Assembly (NCBI RefSeq): GCF_020921035.1 | Contig: NC_063160.1 | Location: 20,743,595 to 20,807,594 of the forward strand | Direction: 5' to 3' | Length of the DNA stretch: 64,000 nucleotides | DNA from: Rhodamnia argentea | Lineage: Eukaryota > Streptophyta > Magnoliopsida > Myrtales > Myrtaceae | Shown: positions 12,621 through 24,428 of the stretch, piece after piece | How the letters are laid out: every line of letters starts with the position of its first letter | Numbering within the stretch: the first letter of the stretch is position 1 | Program-made: the position numbers and the translations under genes | The notes under the pieces: model-generated | Database searches by the model: none | Told to the model about the DNA's origin: nothing | The model's input: the letters and a program-made list of their open reading frames with translations, nothing else

Positions 12621-12648
12621 CCTCTCTCTCTCTCTCTCTCTCTCTCTA
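12621..12648 (+). repeat. (CT)n microsatellite
   Basis: About 13 CT dinucleotides in an otherwise unremarkable spacer. Confidence 0.9.
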
Positions 12649-13311
12649 GTTCTTTTTCTCTTACACATGATGCATGAACATAAACCCCTCCGAGCATCTT
12701 CCACTGTTCACTCAACTTCCCTTCTTATCATCACACTGTTCCTCGTTTGCTTATTCTAATTCCCCTTCTCATCCTCTTTTCTGGTGGAAGATCTCACAAT
12801 GAAACAAAGCTTTGCTTCTTTCCTTAGCAGATGCTACAGCTAATCACGCGGGACAGCATTATTCCAGCCAGGAACAGATTGCCTGTCAATCTCCATCAGT
12901 TTTTTCTCGTACCCTTCGCGTTTGAATGATGTGATTCCATCAACCCTGCAGCTGATTCGTCGTGTTTTTTTTTTTTTTTTTACGTAAATCTTCTATGGTT
13001 TGTCGAAGCCTTTTTTTGATTCGAAGGTAAAGCGGAAAACTACATGAATCTGCCGTGTGCTCTATCTGAGACCGACGACATTCGTGAATAAATGAAGCCG
13101 ATCATGTAATTTTTTGTGTTTTTCACCAGCAATCATATAGAGAGACGTCGCTTTCGCTTACTTTATTTGCTTGACACTTCACTTTCAACAGAATGGAAAT
13201 GACATAATAATAAGATATTGATAGGCCATAGATGCCACTCGCCGAATAACTTAGCCTCGTGCCTAATGTGGCTAGTGCAGCTCAGAGTTTATCTTGGATC
13301 TTGTGTCGGAC

Positions 13312-13815
13312 TCATCCTGCGTTTGGCTTGACTTCATCAAAATTCAGATGATCTTTGACAATTTTTTGTGTACAGCTTTCGAGAAATACAACTGCATTTT
13401 CAAGGGCTCTGGATCGTGGCAAGTTTGGACGTGCTTTGAAATGTTGCTTTTTTCGAAATGTAAATACAATTTTCTTTTTTTTTACTTTGCCCTCGCTCAA
13501 CTTTTATAATTTCAAAAATAGCTCCACCTCACCTGAATTCACCAGCGAGGGTTTAGGCCGTTCGCGATGCTAGATCTGATTGCTAGCAAGCCACGCTTGA
13601 GATTGGGTGACCTCGGGTGTGGCTTGCCATCTGCCGATTAGAAAGTATAGTTTTTTGTCAAACGACATTTAAGTCAAAGTTCTTTCTCAATGTATTTTCA
13701 AAATATCGTTTACCAAACACTATTTGCATTTCGAAAAACCCTCTTAGCCCTTTTTTTTTTTTTTTTTTGCATTTTTCAAAGGCTATCTCTCAAAACCAAA
13801 CCAAACATGCCCTTA
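13312..13815. mobile_element. possible foldback element, family F
   Basis: Starts near TGCGTTTGGCTTGACTTC and ends near CCAAACCAAACATGCCCTTA, which pair imperfectly in inverted orientation. A central hairpin (GCAAGCCAC at 13587 with GTGGCTTGC at 13619) and a long T run near 13750 lie inside. Borders are approximate. Confidence 0.4.
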
Positions 13816-15250
13816 GAGATAAACAAGTTTTTATCACCTCAACATAAGTAGAATGATTAAAAAAAAATAACTAAAAGGAAAAGAAAATTAAAAAAAATCA
13901 AGAAAATAACATTATCTCGTATTTGTGTGTATTTATAAACACAAATATATCTAAGAAGAATGTCCAACGACTAAGATAGCAACACAAAAAAATGTAATGA
14001 TTTGTCTCGATTTTTAGTGAATAAAGTAGGGTCATGACCTGGGTCATATACGCAACACCACATAAGAATGATAAAAATCCAATGGGTGTACATTGTATTA
14101 TTAAAGAAATGTCTGACAATGGCATAAATGATTGGTACAGAGACAGAAAAAAGTTGGGCTCTCGAGCTTACATGACAGCTGATTCCTACTAATGACAAGA
14201 GAGAAAATTGCATCAGAAGATTGAGAAAGCTGTAGGTCCAAACCCTAGAGTGATCCCTTCTCCCTTGTTCAGCCTTCTTTTTTCCTAGACATAAGTACAA
14301 TGCGCGTGATAATAAAGTTTGATGGTAGCAGTCTAATTTGTGAATCTTGAACTAGTAATGATACATATGACCCCGACGGCAAAACATCAATAGATATCAA
14401 CCACTTGAGATCGTCGTGCATTGGCTTTTAGGGCGCACTGCTCTCAACAAATCTAAAACCCTTGATTAGATAATAAGCTTGGTTTTAGTTATAAGCTATT
14501 GATGTTAAAATTCGGAGCATAATCATAATAAAATAAAGTGTAAAAGCAAGAAAAAAAATCGAAATACGATAGTTTATTCTAATTCACATTTAAATTAGGG
14601 CTACATCCAACATAGAATTCCATTATAATTAGCACATTGTACATCTCTGTTAACGAGTTATTTGATGGGTAGTGACTAAAAACAAGCAAAATAATCATGG
14701 TATCTAACACGGATCGATACAATTAATCTCGAGTTTGGATTTGTTAGTTTAATAACACAAGATTTAATTATGCTTCACTCTTGCCTTCTCCGCATCACAA
14801 TTTTTCATGTTCTTTTCTGCACACTAGCCTGCGTCTTGGGCGTGGCTTCGTTAGCCTCCTCGCAGCTAGATTGCTTCGGATTTCTGAGCACCATGATTGA
14901 GATTCAGGCTTCAGAACTGGCCATCACTTTGAAAATATCTCAAAAAATAAAAATTTCGATCCTAACCGGGGACATAATTATCGTATTTGCGCTATCGACC
15001 CTGGTTTGTCAACTCCTCCGAATTCACGTGATAAGCGCATAGTATAGTGAACATCAACTCTCCCGACCCTTTATTCTAATTAAACTCCTGAACAAAGCAC
15101 TATTAAACAAATCGAATTGAACGATTCTATTGATCAACACTGTTCATGCAACCAGATTAAGTCGTTGCTTTGTCTGCTTGTTGTGGCACCGGAATGGCCT
15201 GAGGGTCCCAGACTTAACTAGCCTTTCGAGCCATTGAAGGTTTTTTTGGG
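13816..15250. other. AT-rich spacer
   Basis: No gene or repeat that I can name. An open frame at 14770-15042 is rich in hydrophobic residues but has no family resemblance. Confidence 0.35.
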
Positions 15251-16023
15251 GGAAAATTTCAAAAAAAGGCCCCAAGTCCCTTCATTTCAAATAAGGGCAT
15301 GAAATTGACATTGTTTTAAATAAAGGCCTGAAATGTTCTCATTGCCTCAAATAAGGGCAAAAAGTGGGCATTGTTTCAAATAATGGCCTGAAGTGGCCTT
15401 CCCAATCTAAAAAAAGGGTTTGAATAACTATTGATTAGGGGCATTTTCGTCATTTTTTTGTATTTTTCTTACTTCTATATTTTTCATATTTATGTTTTTC
15501 CAAAAAATAAAATAAAAAAAATAAGAAAGAAACACGGGCGGGAGGGGGCTGCCTTCACGCCTGTGGCCGTCACCCCAATGTTGGTGGGGCGGAGGCAATA
15601 GCCGATGGGGTCGTGGCCTCCTCGATGAGGGCCGGCGACCCTGCCAACCGCAGGTGAGGGCCCTCGCCAGAGAAGGGAGAGGGCCACGATCCTTTCCCAG
15701 ATCTGGGCGAGGTCGTTGACCCTCGCCTCTAGTCGCGCGGGTCCGCCCTCACACTTGCAGCTTCCTCTATTTTTTTTTTTTACTTTTATATTTTTATTTT
15801 AGTTTAAATTTAAATAATATTTTGAAGGAAATGCCCTTGATCGATCGAAATTTTGGGTGGCCAGCCAATGAGGTTAGGCCCTTATTTGAAATAGTTATGG
15901 TCACTTCATGCCCTTATTTGAGACAAAAAAAAGGGACTGCAAGTCTTTATTTGAAACAATGACCACTTTAAGCCCTTATTTGAGAAAATGAGAGGACTTG
16001 GGACTTTTATTTCAAATTTTTCC
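15251..16023. mobile_element. foldback element, family C
   Basis: Left end GGAAAATTTCAAAAAAAGGC pairs with right end TTATTTCAAATTTTTCC. Each arm is a series of degenerate units containing AAATAAGGGC or AAATAATGGCCTG; in the left arm the GGC/GGG positions are 15268, 15296, 15325, 15356, 15385 and 15416, so spacing is 28-31 bp. The centre is T/A-rich shoulders around a GC-rich core at about 15535-15765. About 770 bp with no coding potential. Confidence 0.7.
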
Positions 16024-16090
16024 TTTTTTTTGCACACATATATTTTACTTCTAATTGTTTAATTATAGGGATATGTTCACCGAAAATCGA

Positions 16091-17761
16091 GAAAATTATC
16101 AACAAAGTCCTAATCCTATTACATTTTTATCAATTCAGTCATAAACCTTTTAATTTAGCTATTTAAGTCCTAAATCTTTTGCATGTATGTCAATTTAGCC
16201 CATCCGACCAACTTTAATCGGCCACCGATGATGTCGACCGAACCAGTATCGATGTGGACCCGGTCAGGGCTGACGGGCCAATTTTAATAATATGTTAATA
16301 TTTTTAAAATTCTTTATTTATTTTTTTCCTTCTCCTTTTTTTTTTTTTACTGCTCATCTTCCTCCTTCTTCCTCCTCCTTTGCCCAGCCATGGCATTGGC
16401 AAAGTGCACGATCGCCGACATGTCGTTTCCCTTTTCTCGCCGGCCACCGGTATCCCCATGGTTGGGCAAGGCCGACAGTGCCATCTAGGGGTGAGCGGTT
16501 CCCGGTCCGGTCGGGTTCCCATAAAAAATCGAAAACCGGACCGGTGGTCTCGGTTCCCACTTTTCGGAACCGCGGACCGGACCGGCCACCCTTGGAATCG
16601 GGAATAGGACCGGACCGTTGGTCCGGTCCGGTTCCCGAGCGATTCTAAGGGTTTCCGATCCGTGGTTCCAAAAAGTGGATGCACACTTTGATAAAAGACG
16701 CGATCGAGCTCGAGGTCGAGAAAACAAGGGTCGGTGTACCACGAGCTCGGCGGAGTTAAGGGCTCTTCAATTAGCAGCTCTAGATCGAATCCTAAATGAC
16801 CTAGACCTAAACCTAAACAACAAGTAAACGTTATGTTTATTTTTAAAAAAAAATTAAAAAAGGACCGATCCAGTTCGGGCGGTCCGATCCGGTCCTGGGC
16901 CCTAGAACCGGGAACCGGACCGCTCGGTCACTGGTTCCAATTTTAGGAACCGGGAACCGGACCGGATCCCCCTAAAATCGAGAACCGGACCATTGATCCT
17001 GGTCCGGTCCAGGACGGTCTTTTTACTCACCCCTAGTGCCATCAATGGGCAGGCTCAGCCTTGCCTAGATCTAGCAAGGCCAAGCCATCCTATTGCACCA
17101 TCCACGAGGACAACCCCGCCCTCAGTGAGGCAACCCCTTTCCTCGAGTAGCTGTCCACGTGAAAAACGAGTCTCCCTTAGCTACCATTTCTCGCTACGTC
17201 CTCGCATTTACGTTCAGCCGGATGGATTTTAGATATTGAAGACACGACACCTTTCAAGGAAAGACTGAAGGAGGAGATTAAAGATCCAACAAAAAGTTGA
17301 TGGAACAAAAGAGTTGTCTGAAACTTAGAAATGAATTCAAAGCTCTTTCGTTGAGCGAAAACGATGGCGAGGCAGAGCTCGCCCATCGAAGGCACCGCCA
17401 ACCTTGCCCAACAAGGACAGCTAACGAGAAAAGGAAAACATGTCGGCGGATGTGAACTTTGCCAGTGCCATGGCTGGGTGAAGGAGGTGGATGGGCAAAG
17501 GAGGAAGATGAACAGTAAAATGAGAAAAAAAAAGGAAAAAATAAAAAAAGAAACTGAAAATTTTTAAAATATTACTAAAATTATCTCGTCGGTGTCAGCT
17601 GATTAAATTTGACCAGGTGGACTGAATTGACATAAATGTAAAAAGTTTAGGATTGAATTGGCACAAATACAATAGGTTTAAGACTGAATTGTCAAAATTA
17701 AAAGGTTTAAGACTGAATTGACCAAAATATGATAGGTTTATGACTTTTTTGATAATTTTCC
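16091..17761. mobile_element. large foldback element, family A, host of a nested MITE
   Basis: Left end GAAAATTATCAACAAAGTCC and right end GACTTTTTTGATAATTTTC are inverted repeats that continue for over 150 bp. The internal parts also fold back: the GGCATTGGCAAAGTGCACGA stretch near 16395 is matched in reverse by TTTGCCAGTGCCATGGC near 17460. Removing the nested insertion leaves about 1.1 kb. In the right arm the GACTGAATTG-type units begin at 17620, 17651, 17682, 17711 and 17742. Open frames inside are by-products of the palindrome. Confidence 0.75.
16486..17035. mobile_element. hAT-type MITE inserted in the family A foldback
   Basis: A 550-bp element with terminal inverted repeats TAGGGGTGAG / CTCACCCCTA, flanked by a perfect 8-bp direct repeat GTGCCATC (16478-16485 and 17036-17043). 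The 8-bp duplication and the TAGGGGTG end are typical of hAT non-autonomous elements. Sub-terminal sequence is dominated by GGTTCC / GGACCGG words repeated in both orientations. No transposase is present. Confidence 0.85.
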
Positions 17762-18251
17762 TCTAGAAATCTTAAACTTGTTAAGAAAGTGCAATTGAAT
17801 CATAAAACTTACAAAAAGGGCGATCAAGCCCTAAAACTTGTTAAATTGGAGCGATCGAGTCATTCTGTTAACTCCATCCAATTTGACTAACGAAAAATGC
17901 TAACATTGCATTTTTAAATATTTTTTCTCACCTATGTGGCGATGACTTGGTTCTGATTTTTTTTTAAAATTTTACCATTTTTTAAATTCAATTTAAATAA
18001 AAATTATATTAAAAACCAGATTTGGACAAACAGAATGTCATTTTAGCCACGTTCTCACCACGTAGGAGAGAGAACATATTAAAAAATCCATGTAAGTATT
18101 TTCTGTTAGTCAAATTTGGACAGAGTTAACGAAAAGACTTGATTGCACCAATTTGAAAAGTTTTAGGGCTCAATCGCACTTTTTTGCAAGTCATAAGATT
18201 CAATTGCACTTTCATGACAAGTTTTAGGATTTCCGGTGAAAATATCCCTTA
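17757..18251. mobile_element. foldback element, family B
   Basis: Left arm AAACTTGTTAAGAAAGTGCA and right arm CACTTTCATGACAAGTTTTA are inverted repeats. AAACTT words in the left arm fall at 17774, 17805 and 17834, a 29-31 bp spacing. The centre contains GTTAACTCCATCC...GTTAGTCAAATTTGGACAGA in inverted form. It abuts or slightly overlaps the family A element. Non-coding. Confidence 0.65.
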
Positions 18252-18724
18252 TATATATATATGTATGTATTTGTTCATTTGTCGGATGGCGGGTGGTTTA
18301 CGCATGCCAAGAGTCACACATTGTCCAACAAAAAGCGATAATCTATGAATTGAATATTCTTCTCATGGAAGAGTTGAGCATTCCCAACGCGTTTTTTTTT
18401 TCCTTTCTAAATGCGAGTATCCCTGAAAGTCTGCAAGAGAAAACATGGTTGCTTACCTAAGTTTATCGGAAACCTAAGTTCTATCCCACCAAAAAGGACA
18501 TTTCCAATTTTAGTAATGTCGTGATGTAATGCAATACTTCTCTGTCACGAAATAGTAAGTCACAGAAATAGCCCATTCACGAGGCAAACAACTCAAAATT
18601 CAATAAGAAAAATTAGGTCACGGCCGACCATTCAGGTTTAGTTAGGCTATGTTTAAATGTTTGCCTTTTTTCTTTTCATAATATTGAAGCGTAATTTCGA
18701 CCGACCAATATAATCTAAAGAGGA

Positions 18725-19300
18725 AAAGTACCAATTTTTTTTTTAAACCTATTGCATTGGTGTCGATTTAGTCTTAAACTTTTCAATTGGACATATTAGT
18801 AATAAACATTTTCACATTTTGCCAATTGAGTTCATCTAGATAGTTTTGGCCGAAAATTGATAACGTGGATGCCGGTCATCCTACTTGGTAAGTCGGCGCC
18901 GACATGGATATTTTTTTTTAATATAATTTTGTAATAATTTATTTTCTTTATTTTCTTTTTCTTTCATGGCCTATGTAGGTGACCGTCGAGGATCGGCCTC
19001 CCTTGGGTGAGGGCGAGCGCCGGCAAGGTCAACCCTCACCTTTGGCAGCGAGGGCGACCCTCGATGGCCATGGCATGTGCCCGGCCACCGGCACAGGCCA
19101 TAGAAGCAAAAGAAAGAAAGATAAATGAAAATTGTAAAACAAAATGTCCACATTAGCTCTAGCAGTGCCATGTAGAATCATCGCCGTCCACGTCAACAAT
19201 TTCTCATCTAAATTGATTGGATGTACTCAATTGACAAAATGCGAAAATTTTAAAAACTAAATTGATATAATTGAGAGGTTCGGTTCCTTTTTTGGGTGCT
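18725..19300. mobile_element. foldback element, family A
   Basis: Left arm has TTTAAACCTATTGCATTGGTG and TCGATTTAGTCTTAAACTTT; right arm has TAAATTGATATAATTGAGAG and CTCAATTGACAAAATGCG in inverted sense. The centre has T-rich and A-rich shoulders around a GC-rich core (18970-19095) with GGTGAGGGCGAGCGCCGG. Ends are worn. Confidence 0.6.
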
Positions 19301-20580
19301 TTTTCCCCAACATAAATGGTTCCCGACTTGGCGCTAAAGACATTGAGAAAAGGAGTGGTTAGCCAATAGCAGCAGGCAGATTCTCCACATTGCCATCGAC
19401 GAAGTATAAGAAAGCCCGTGGTATTCTTACAAACTACATGAGTACGTCGTCGAACATGTCTTTTCTGGTATTTTTCTGTGACTGAAACTCTCTGCTATCG
19501 TTCATGTATTTTTCAAATGACCCGAGTTTTTCCCTATGTTATCGTAAAGGAATTAAGAAAGGGAAAACAACAAAGCGTAAGTCGCCCAATACCTGGAAAC
19601 TGATAATTCCTTTTCTTTTTTTTCGTAAATTCTTTTCATTATCCACGGATTGGAATGCATAGAGAAGTACTAAATTCCTTCAATGGCATCGAATCTGCAG
19701 CAATCTCCATTGCCTCCCCAATCAAGGTCTCTGTCTCTCTCTCTCATCTATTATTTATATCTGGGCTCTTTTATTAAAGACATATAAGATAAGAGATTTG
19801 TGTTCTATAGTGTACTGTTTTTTTTATAATATGAAGCAACGAGAGGCAAGCTTCGGGACCAAGTAGGGTCCTTCGGTCAATCAAGATTCAAGAAGCAGGT
19901 CTTATCCCAACACAACTCTTTTTGTAGGAAAAGAGAATAGAAGAGAGACAGAGAGGAAAAAAAAAACCGTCTTCTTTATCAACCTAGTATCTTGCAATAA
20001 CCGATCCATGTGAGAAATAATGGACCCTTTGGAACAAAGAGGAGATATGATGAAATCGGCCAACTTTGTAGCCGTTTTTGAGAAGATTACTGACTCCCGA
20101 TACAAAGTCACCTTACCGTGGACCCGTTAAAGAAAGTTTAAGGTTGCGAAACCATCTGGTTGCTTCTCTACCGGTTAGTATAAAAAGGACCTTCCCACCT
20201 TTCCTCGAAACGAGTGACATTCGATTAGAAACCTAATTAGACAAACGATATGGATTCATAACATGATCCTCCAGTTGATAATATGCCAATGGTTCCGCCT
20301 AAAATGTACTAGATAGATCTCTTCCTCCATGTTCGTCCATTTATTGATAGTCCGATACGGAGGAAGCGATCCGGCTCCGGACATGCCTCGCGCATGCGGT
20401 ACTACGGAAGATGAGCAAAACCCTAGCACGACTTTAGGAATCAGTCAAGCCGGATCGAGCAGGTGAAAGAGAGACTTGAAATGCAGCAGAGAAGATTAAA
20501 AAAGCAAATAAAAGAGAACGGGAAGGGAAAGATGCACCGAGCATGGTTCGATGTTGACCTAGACATCAGAGAAAACGAAC

Positions 20581-20626
<46 letters not shown>

Positions 20627-23600
20627 CCCTCATTAGGTGATGGTGGACGTAGCCCTCAGATGTCCTTAACTGGACCTGCTCTTATCTTTCCCAAAATCAT
20701 TGTCTCTTAGGAAAAAATCATGCTCTTCCGTATTCCCTCCAGCTTCCAGTTGAATAGCTTGTATCTATCCACCAACCCATACAACATTGCAGCTTCTTTC
20801 ATAGCTCAAATTTTTTGTTTTTCTTTAGGAGCTTCGCGATTACATACTTAAGCACACAAAATAACATTCCGTGGCGAAATAATCCAACTACGGAAAATGG
20901 GTAATTCCAGGATCCTATCCAGGAGCAATATCAACAGGACCAGAGGCCAGAAGGAATCGTCCCAACATAAATAGAGGGAAAAGGTCCCCGAAGCTGTTTT
21001 TTCACTTATTGATGCAAGACATAAAAGGACGCGAAGGGGTTTCTGTTTGTCGAGGGGTTACTACAGATTAGGCCATAAGAGCGATGATTGAGTTCCATTG
21101 CCGAACTCCAGCTTGTCTTAATTTGTCAGTCTTAGGGTTTACGACGTCACAGACAGCGACACCTTAAAAGCATTCCATACTTCTTGTTGGAAAAGGGAGG
21201 CTGGATGGTTCGTTATCGTGTCATTGTGTGGTGACCAGCCTTCGCCACAGAAAAGAAAGGAAAAAACAGGGACGTCCATAATATCTCGACTCTAATCTTT
21301 GACTGCTTGGGCCTGGCAATGTGTGTTTTGCCCTAATTCCCCGTCAATCGCTTTCTAAGCACACACATTACGGACAACAGAGGCCGATTTTATGCCTGCT
21401 TAGCGTAACACATCGACAAACGGATTGATGGATGAGTCGGGGGATGACGGCCTTTTCCTGAAACAGATTGTTTCGATCCGACCGGATCCAAGGAAAAGGG
21501 CAACGGTTAAAAATGACGTGCACGCTTACGACGGACCGACATCACGATCGCCACGAAGCTAATGTCTTTTTCATTCCCGTCTTTCTTTGCTCACGAGGCC
21601 TATTGTAATGTCTAGGTTACAGAATGGATTCAAGCGAAGTTAGCGAGTTTGGTGAGTGGACGACAAAAAAGACAAGAGCAGCGACTGATCATGGTCAATC
21701 GCAATTGCAGGAGGGATGCTTCCTTGCCTGCGAAGTAAAGTAAACAGCTAATAGCTTGGCTAAGTAGCATTCCCAGGCTCACGATGGATCCTTTGAACCG
21801 TTTTCCCCGGTTTCAAATACAATGTTTTTAGGTGGACAAAATCTCGTCATCATACCCATCACAACAAGGGGAAAAACACGTTTCCAAATTAGAACTCGAT
21901 AAATCGAATGTCCACTACTCTGTTACGACCTCTCTCACAAAATTGAAAACACTCATAAAGCTACTACGAGAGCATTTAGGGAGATCATCAAGAAAGAATT
22001 CAAGTTCGAGCCGGTTAACATATCCAATCAAACCCACATTCATTTAAAAATGTAAGCTATTAAGTTATGGATCAATTAAGATATATTAACTGCTTTACAT
22101 CATATCAATTCTTCGATGTGAAATTTCTTTAATATAATTTGTCCACGCGTGCATCTTAATAATACATACTTACTCGCAGAATAACAAGGAATGAATTCCG
22201 AAATATTCATGTAGCAAAATGGTCGGATTCTAAAAATAGAAAGGGCAAAGAGGTCGGGCCTTAATTCACGCAGGATCTTGGAGCCCGAACAGGAAAAGGG
22301 TGGGAGTGTCCTATGATTGGAGGGGGGTAGTTGCACCCTCCCCGAAGCTCTGGCCTTTTAGGGGGAGGGGTATAGGCATAGGCTTTGTGATTGAGCTTCC
22401 CCTGCTTTGGAAATAATGAGGATATCATTCTCGTTTTCTCAACTTCCGGGGTACCAAACACTGGCGAGGACCAGGACGGGAAAAAAGGAAAGGAAGGAGG
22501 GACCGTAGAATAGAAGTAGAAACCCCGTTCCGTCCACGCCATCGTGCCGACGTGGAGCGCCACGTGTGGAGAGCCCATGTGAAGCAACGGACCATTTGGG
22601 GCGAGCTTCCCGGCACGCTTCTCGGCCCCCAACCGGAAGTCCCCACGCGGGCATGCAATGGCAACGTTTTCCTTTTTTTTTTTTTTTGGGCTTTTTCCAA
22701 GCTGCTCTTTTTGTGGCTCTTTGCTAGATCTGCCCATGCACATGCCCTGGCCTTGCTACTTCGGAGCAGGAAGCTTGGCTCGGACCGGTTCGGTAGCACC
22801 CAAGTCGATCGCGGCTTTCGATCACGCGAGGATACACAGTCCTTCAGGTTCCCACATCAATCGACAGCGGCCACGTACTTTGTTCGATACAAGAATCTCC
22901 CGTACTTCGAGTTGTTTTCTCACGCACCTTGTAGTTGTCGTTTTGCACGTGCACGGCAAATACTGCGCATCTCGCCATGGAACGGAGGTCGAAGAGAGAG
23001 AGATGCTATCAACAACGAGAAATGTTACCAGCAAGATCTATTCATTCACCAAAAATTCGATTCATTCGATGATCGGAACTGATTTATGGAGAGCTAGGTC
23101 GTTGACATTAGGGTAAACACAATGTAACAATTTAGGTATCTATAAGGAATACTATTAAACATGTTGCTCGGATATAAGCTAGACTCATTTGTGCGGGAGG
23201 GTTTAGGAAGGAGCAACGATAATGAGCTCTAGCGGTGGATCAATTGAGACGGTGATAGCGGAAACACCTCATGTCACAATAATGAACACGGACCCAAAAA
23301 AACTTCAAGATTGGAAATTTCCCTCGCAATCCAAAAATCCAAGAAACGATCCCGAGCTAAAACAGAGGGATGGGGGAGAGGGAGAGGGAGAGGGGGAGGG
23401 GCAGCCATCAAAGGGGCTCTTGTCACAACGTGGCATGTTTGTTAGCATTACGGTTGTTTAAAGGGGTCGTAGGCGATGAGAAATGATGATACATGTTTGA
23501 ACAACGTTGTTGTCCCTTCGGTTCGAGGTGTTTGCTCGGACAAAGCCCCGTAACGGGATCCCGCCGCCCCAACCCCACGTTGCGCCTCCCGTTCTTGGAG

Positions 23601-24050
23601 CTCCTGACACGCCCACGTGGCGGTCATGTCATTCTGGGGCCCACGCTCCATGGCTCTCTGGCCATTGGGAGATACATTTTTGATGGCTCTCTGTCCCACT
23701 TGCCCCACTTGCCCTCCCTCCCTCTCCCTCGCCCTCGCCCTCACTCTCTAATCTATCCTTCCTTGATTATAATGCTTCTCAGCATTCTTTTCGTATCATT
23801 AAGGATGTCCCGTCTTCTGTAACAAACGACTAATCAGCCGGCATTTCGCCGAAAAAAGACTTCATTTTCGGGATCTCACTACAGTTGCTCTGTTTTTTTT
23901 TTCTATGCCGATAACTTCATTTTAATTGATTCAAAAGTTTGAAAAGTCGGTCGCGCTTCTTAGACCTGCGAGGTCGTGCGTTGCTCCGGTGTAATCAACA
24001 TAACGATGATTATTAACATGTTTTTGGATTTGGATAATCCTACTTTGTCC
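19301..24050. other. gene-poor spacer upstream of the bHLH gene
   Basis: No gene that I can support over 4.7 kb. At 19684 there is a short ATG frame (MASNLQQSPLPPQS) followed by a GT, which could be a stray first exon, but nothing after it continues a protein. 22300-22760 is GC-richer and holds overlapping frames without known domains. A GAGGGA tract lies near 23375. The last kilobase is likely promoter of the downstream bHLH gene. Confidence 0.35.
20585..20624. repeat. (GA)n microsatellite
   Basis: About 20 GA dinucleotides, the longest GA run in the window. Confidence 0.95.
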
Positions 24051-24053
24051 CAG

Positions 24054-24061
24054 TTTATATA
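24054..24061 (+). promoter_or_regulatory. candidate distal TATA box of the bHLH gene
   Basis: A TTTATATATG motif about 370 bases before the ATG. If used, the leader would include the CT repeats and a 26-codon upstream frame. A second TATA-like site lies at 24239-24247. Confidence 0.35.
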
Positions 24062-24092
24062 TGTATCTGCATCCTCACATCCTCTGTCGCCT

Positions 24093-24151
24093 CACCTCTC
24101 TCTCTCTCTCTCTCTCTTCCTCAACATCATCTCTCTCTCTCTCTCTCTCTT
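24093..24151 (+). repeat. two (CT)n tracts in the bHLH leader or promoter
   Basis: CT runs at about 24093-24117 and 24130-24151, separated by a short CCTCAACATCAT spacer. CT tracts are common just around plant transcription starts. Confidence 0.9.
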
Positions 24152-24170
24152 CCTTTTTCCATCCATCGCC

Positions 24171-24251
24171 ATGCCAATTGGCACACGGAAGGTCGCGGTA
24201 CAGAGTACTGATACCAATTACACAGAGAGAGTCTCGCATTATAAAAGCTGA
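24171..24251 (+). other. upstream ORF of 26 codons
   Basis: ATG frame MPIGTRKVAVQST... ends in TGA 177 bases before the main ATG. It lies in the leader only if the distal TATA site is used. It does not overlap the main frame. No evidence that it is translated. Confidence 0.3.
24239..24247 (+). promoter_or_regulatory. candidate proximal TATA box of the bHLH gene
   Basis: TTATAAAAG lies 190 bases before the start codon and would give a leader of about 155 nt that excludes the upstream ORF. Confidence 0.4.
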
Positions 24252-24422
24252 TCGCCAATAAATATCGAGAATCGTACTTTTGAAATCACCCCCATCAGAA
24301 ACAAAGGGCTACTGGCGTTAGGCGCAAAAACAGAGCTCCCTCCCCCACCACCACCACCACCTTTTTTTCTGTTTCGCATATCGCATCTCTCGCTCCTCCT
24401 TTCGCTCCCTCGCGGCTCTTCG

Positions 24423-24428
24423 CACGTG
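24423..24428 (+). promoter_or_regulatory. G-box CACGTG directly before the bHLH start codon
   Basis: The palindrome CACGTG ends at the base before the ATG at 24429. G-boxes are the sites bound by bHLH proteins of this kind, so self-regulation is conceivable but unproven. Confidence 0.4.

Larger units (their letters stand above)
12257..13311. other. spacer
   Basis: No gene recognised. It holds a short TTAGGG run (12477-12499), a CT microsatellite (12621-12648) and a run of about 19 T near 12970. Confidence 0.4.

Noticed and set aside
16292-16827. Several Pro/Arg-rich open frames on both strands
   Set aside because: They come from GGACCGG/GGTTCC words of the MITE and its host palindrome; no protein family.
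19684-19727. Possible first exon MASNLQQSPLPPQS followed by GT
   Set aside because: No continuing exons or recognisable protein downstream within several kilobases.
20100-20460. Possible organelle-derived or ncRNA segment (unusual base composition)
   Set aside because: The text looked different from the surrounding AT-rich DNA, but I could not match it to any plastid or mitochondrial gene.
22261-22799. Minus-strand frames of 160 and 124 codons in GC-rich DNA
   Set aside because: No known domain, overlapping alternatives on both strands, composition-driven.
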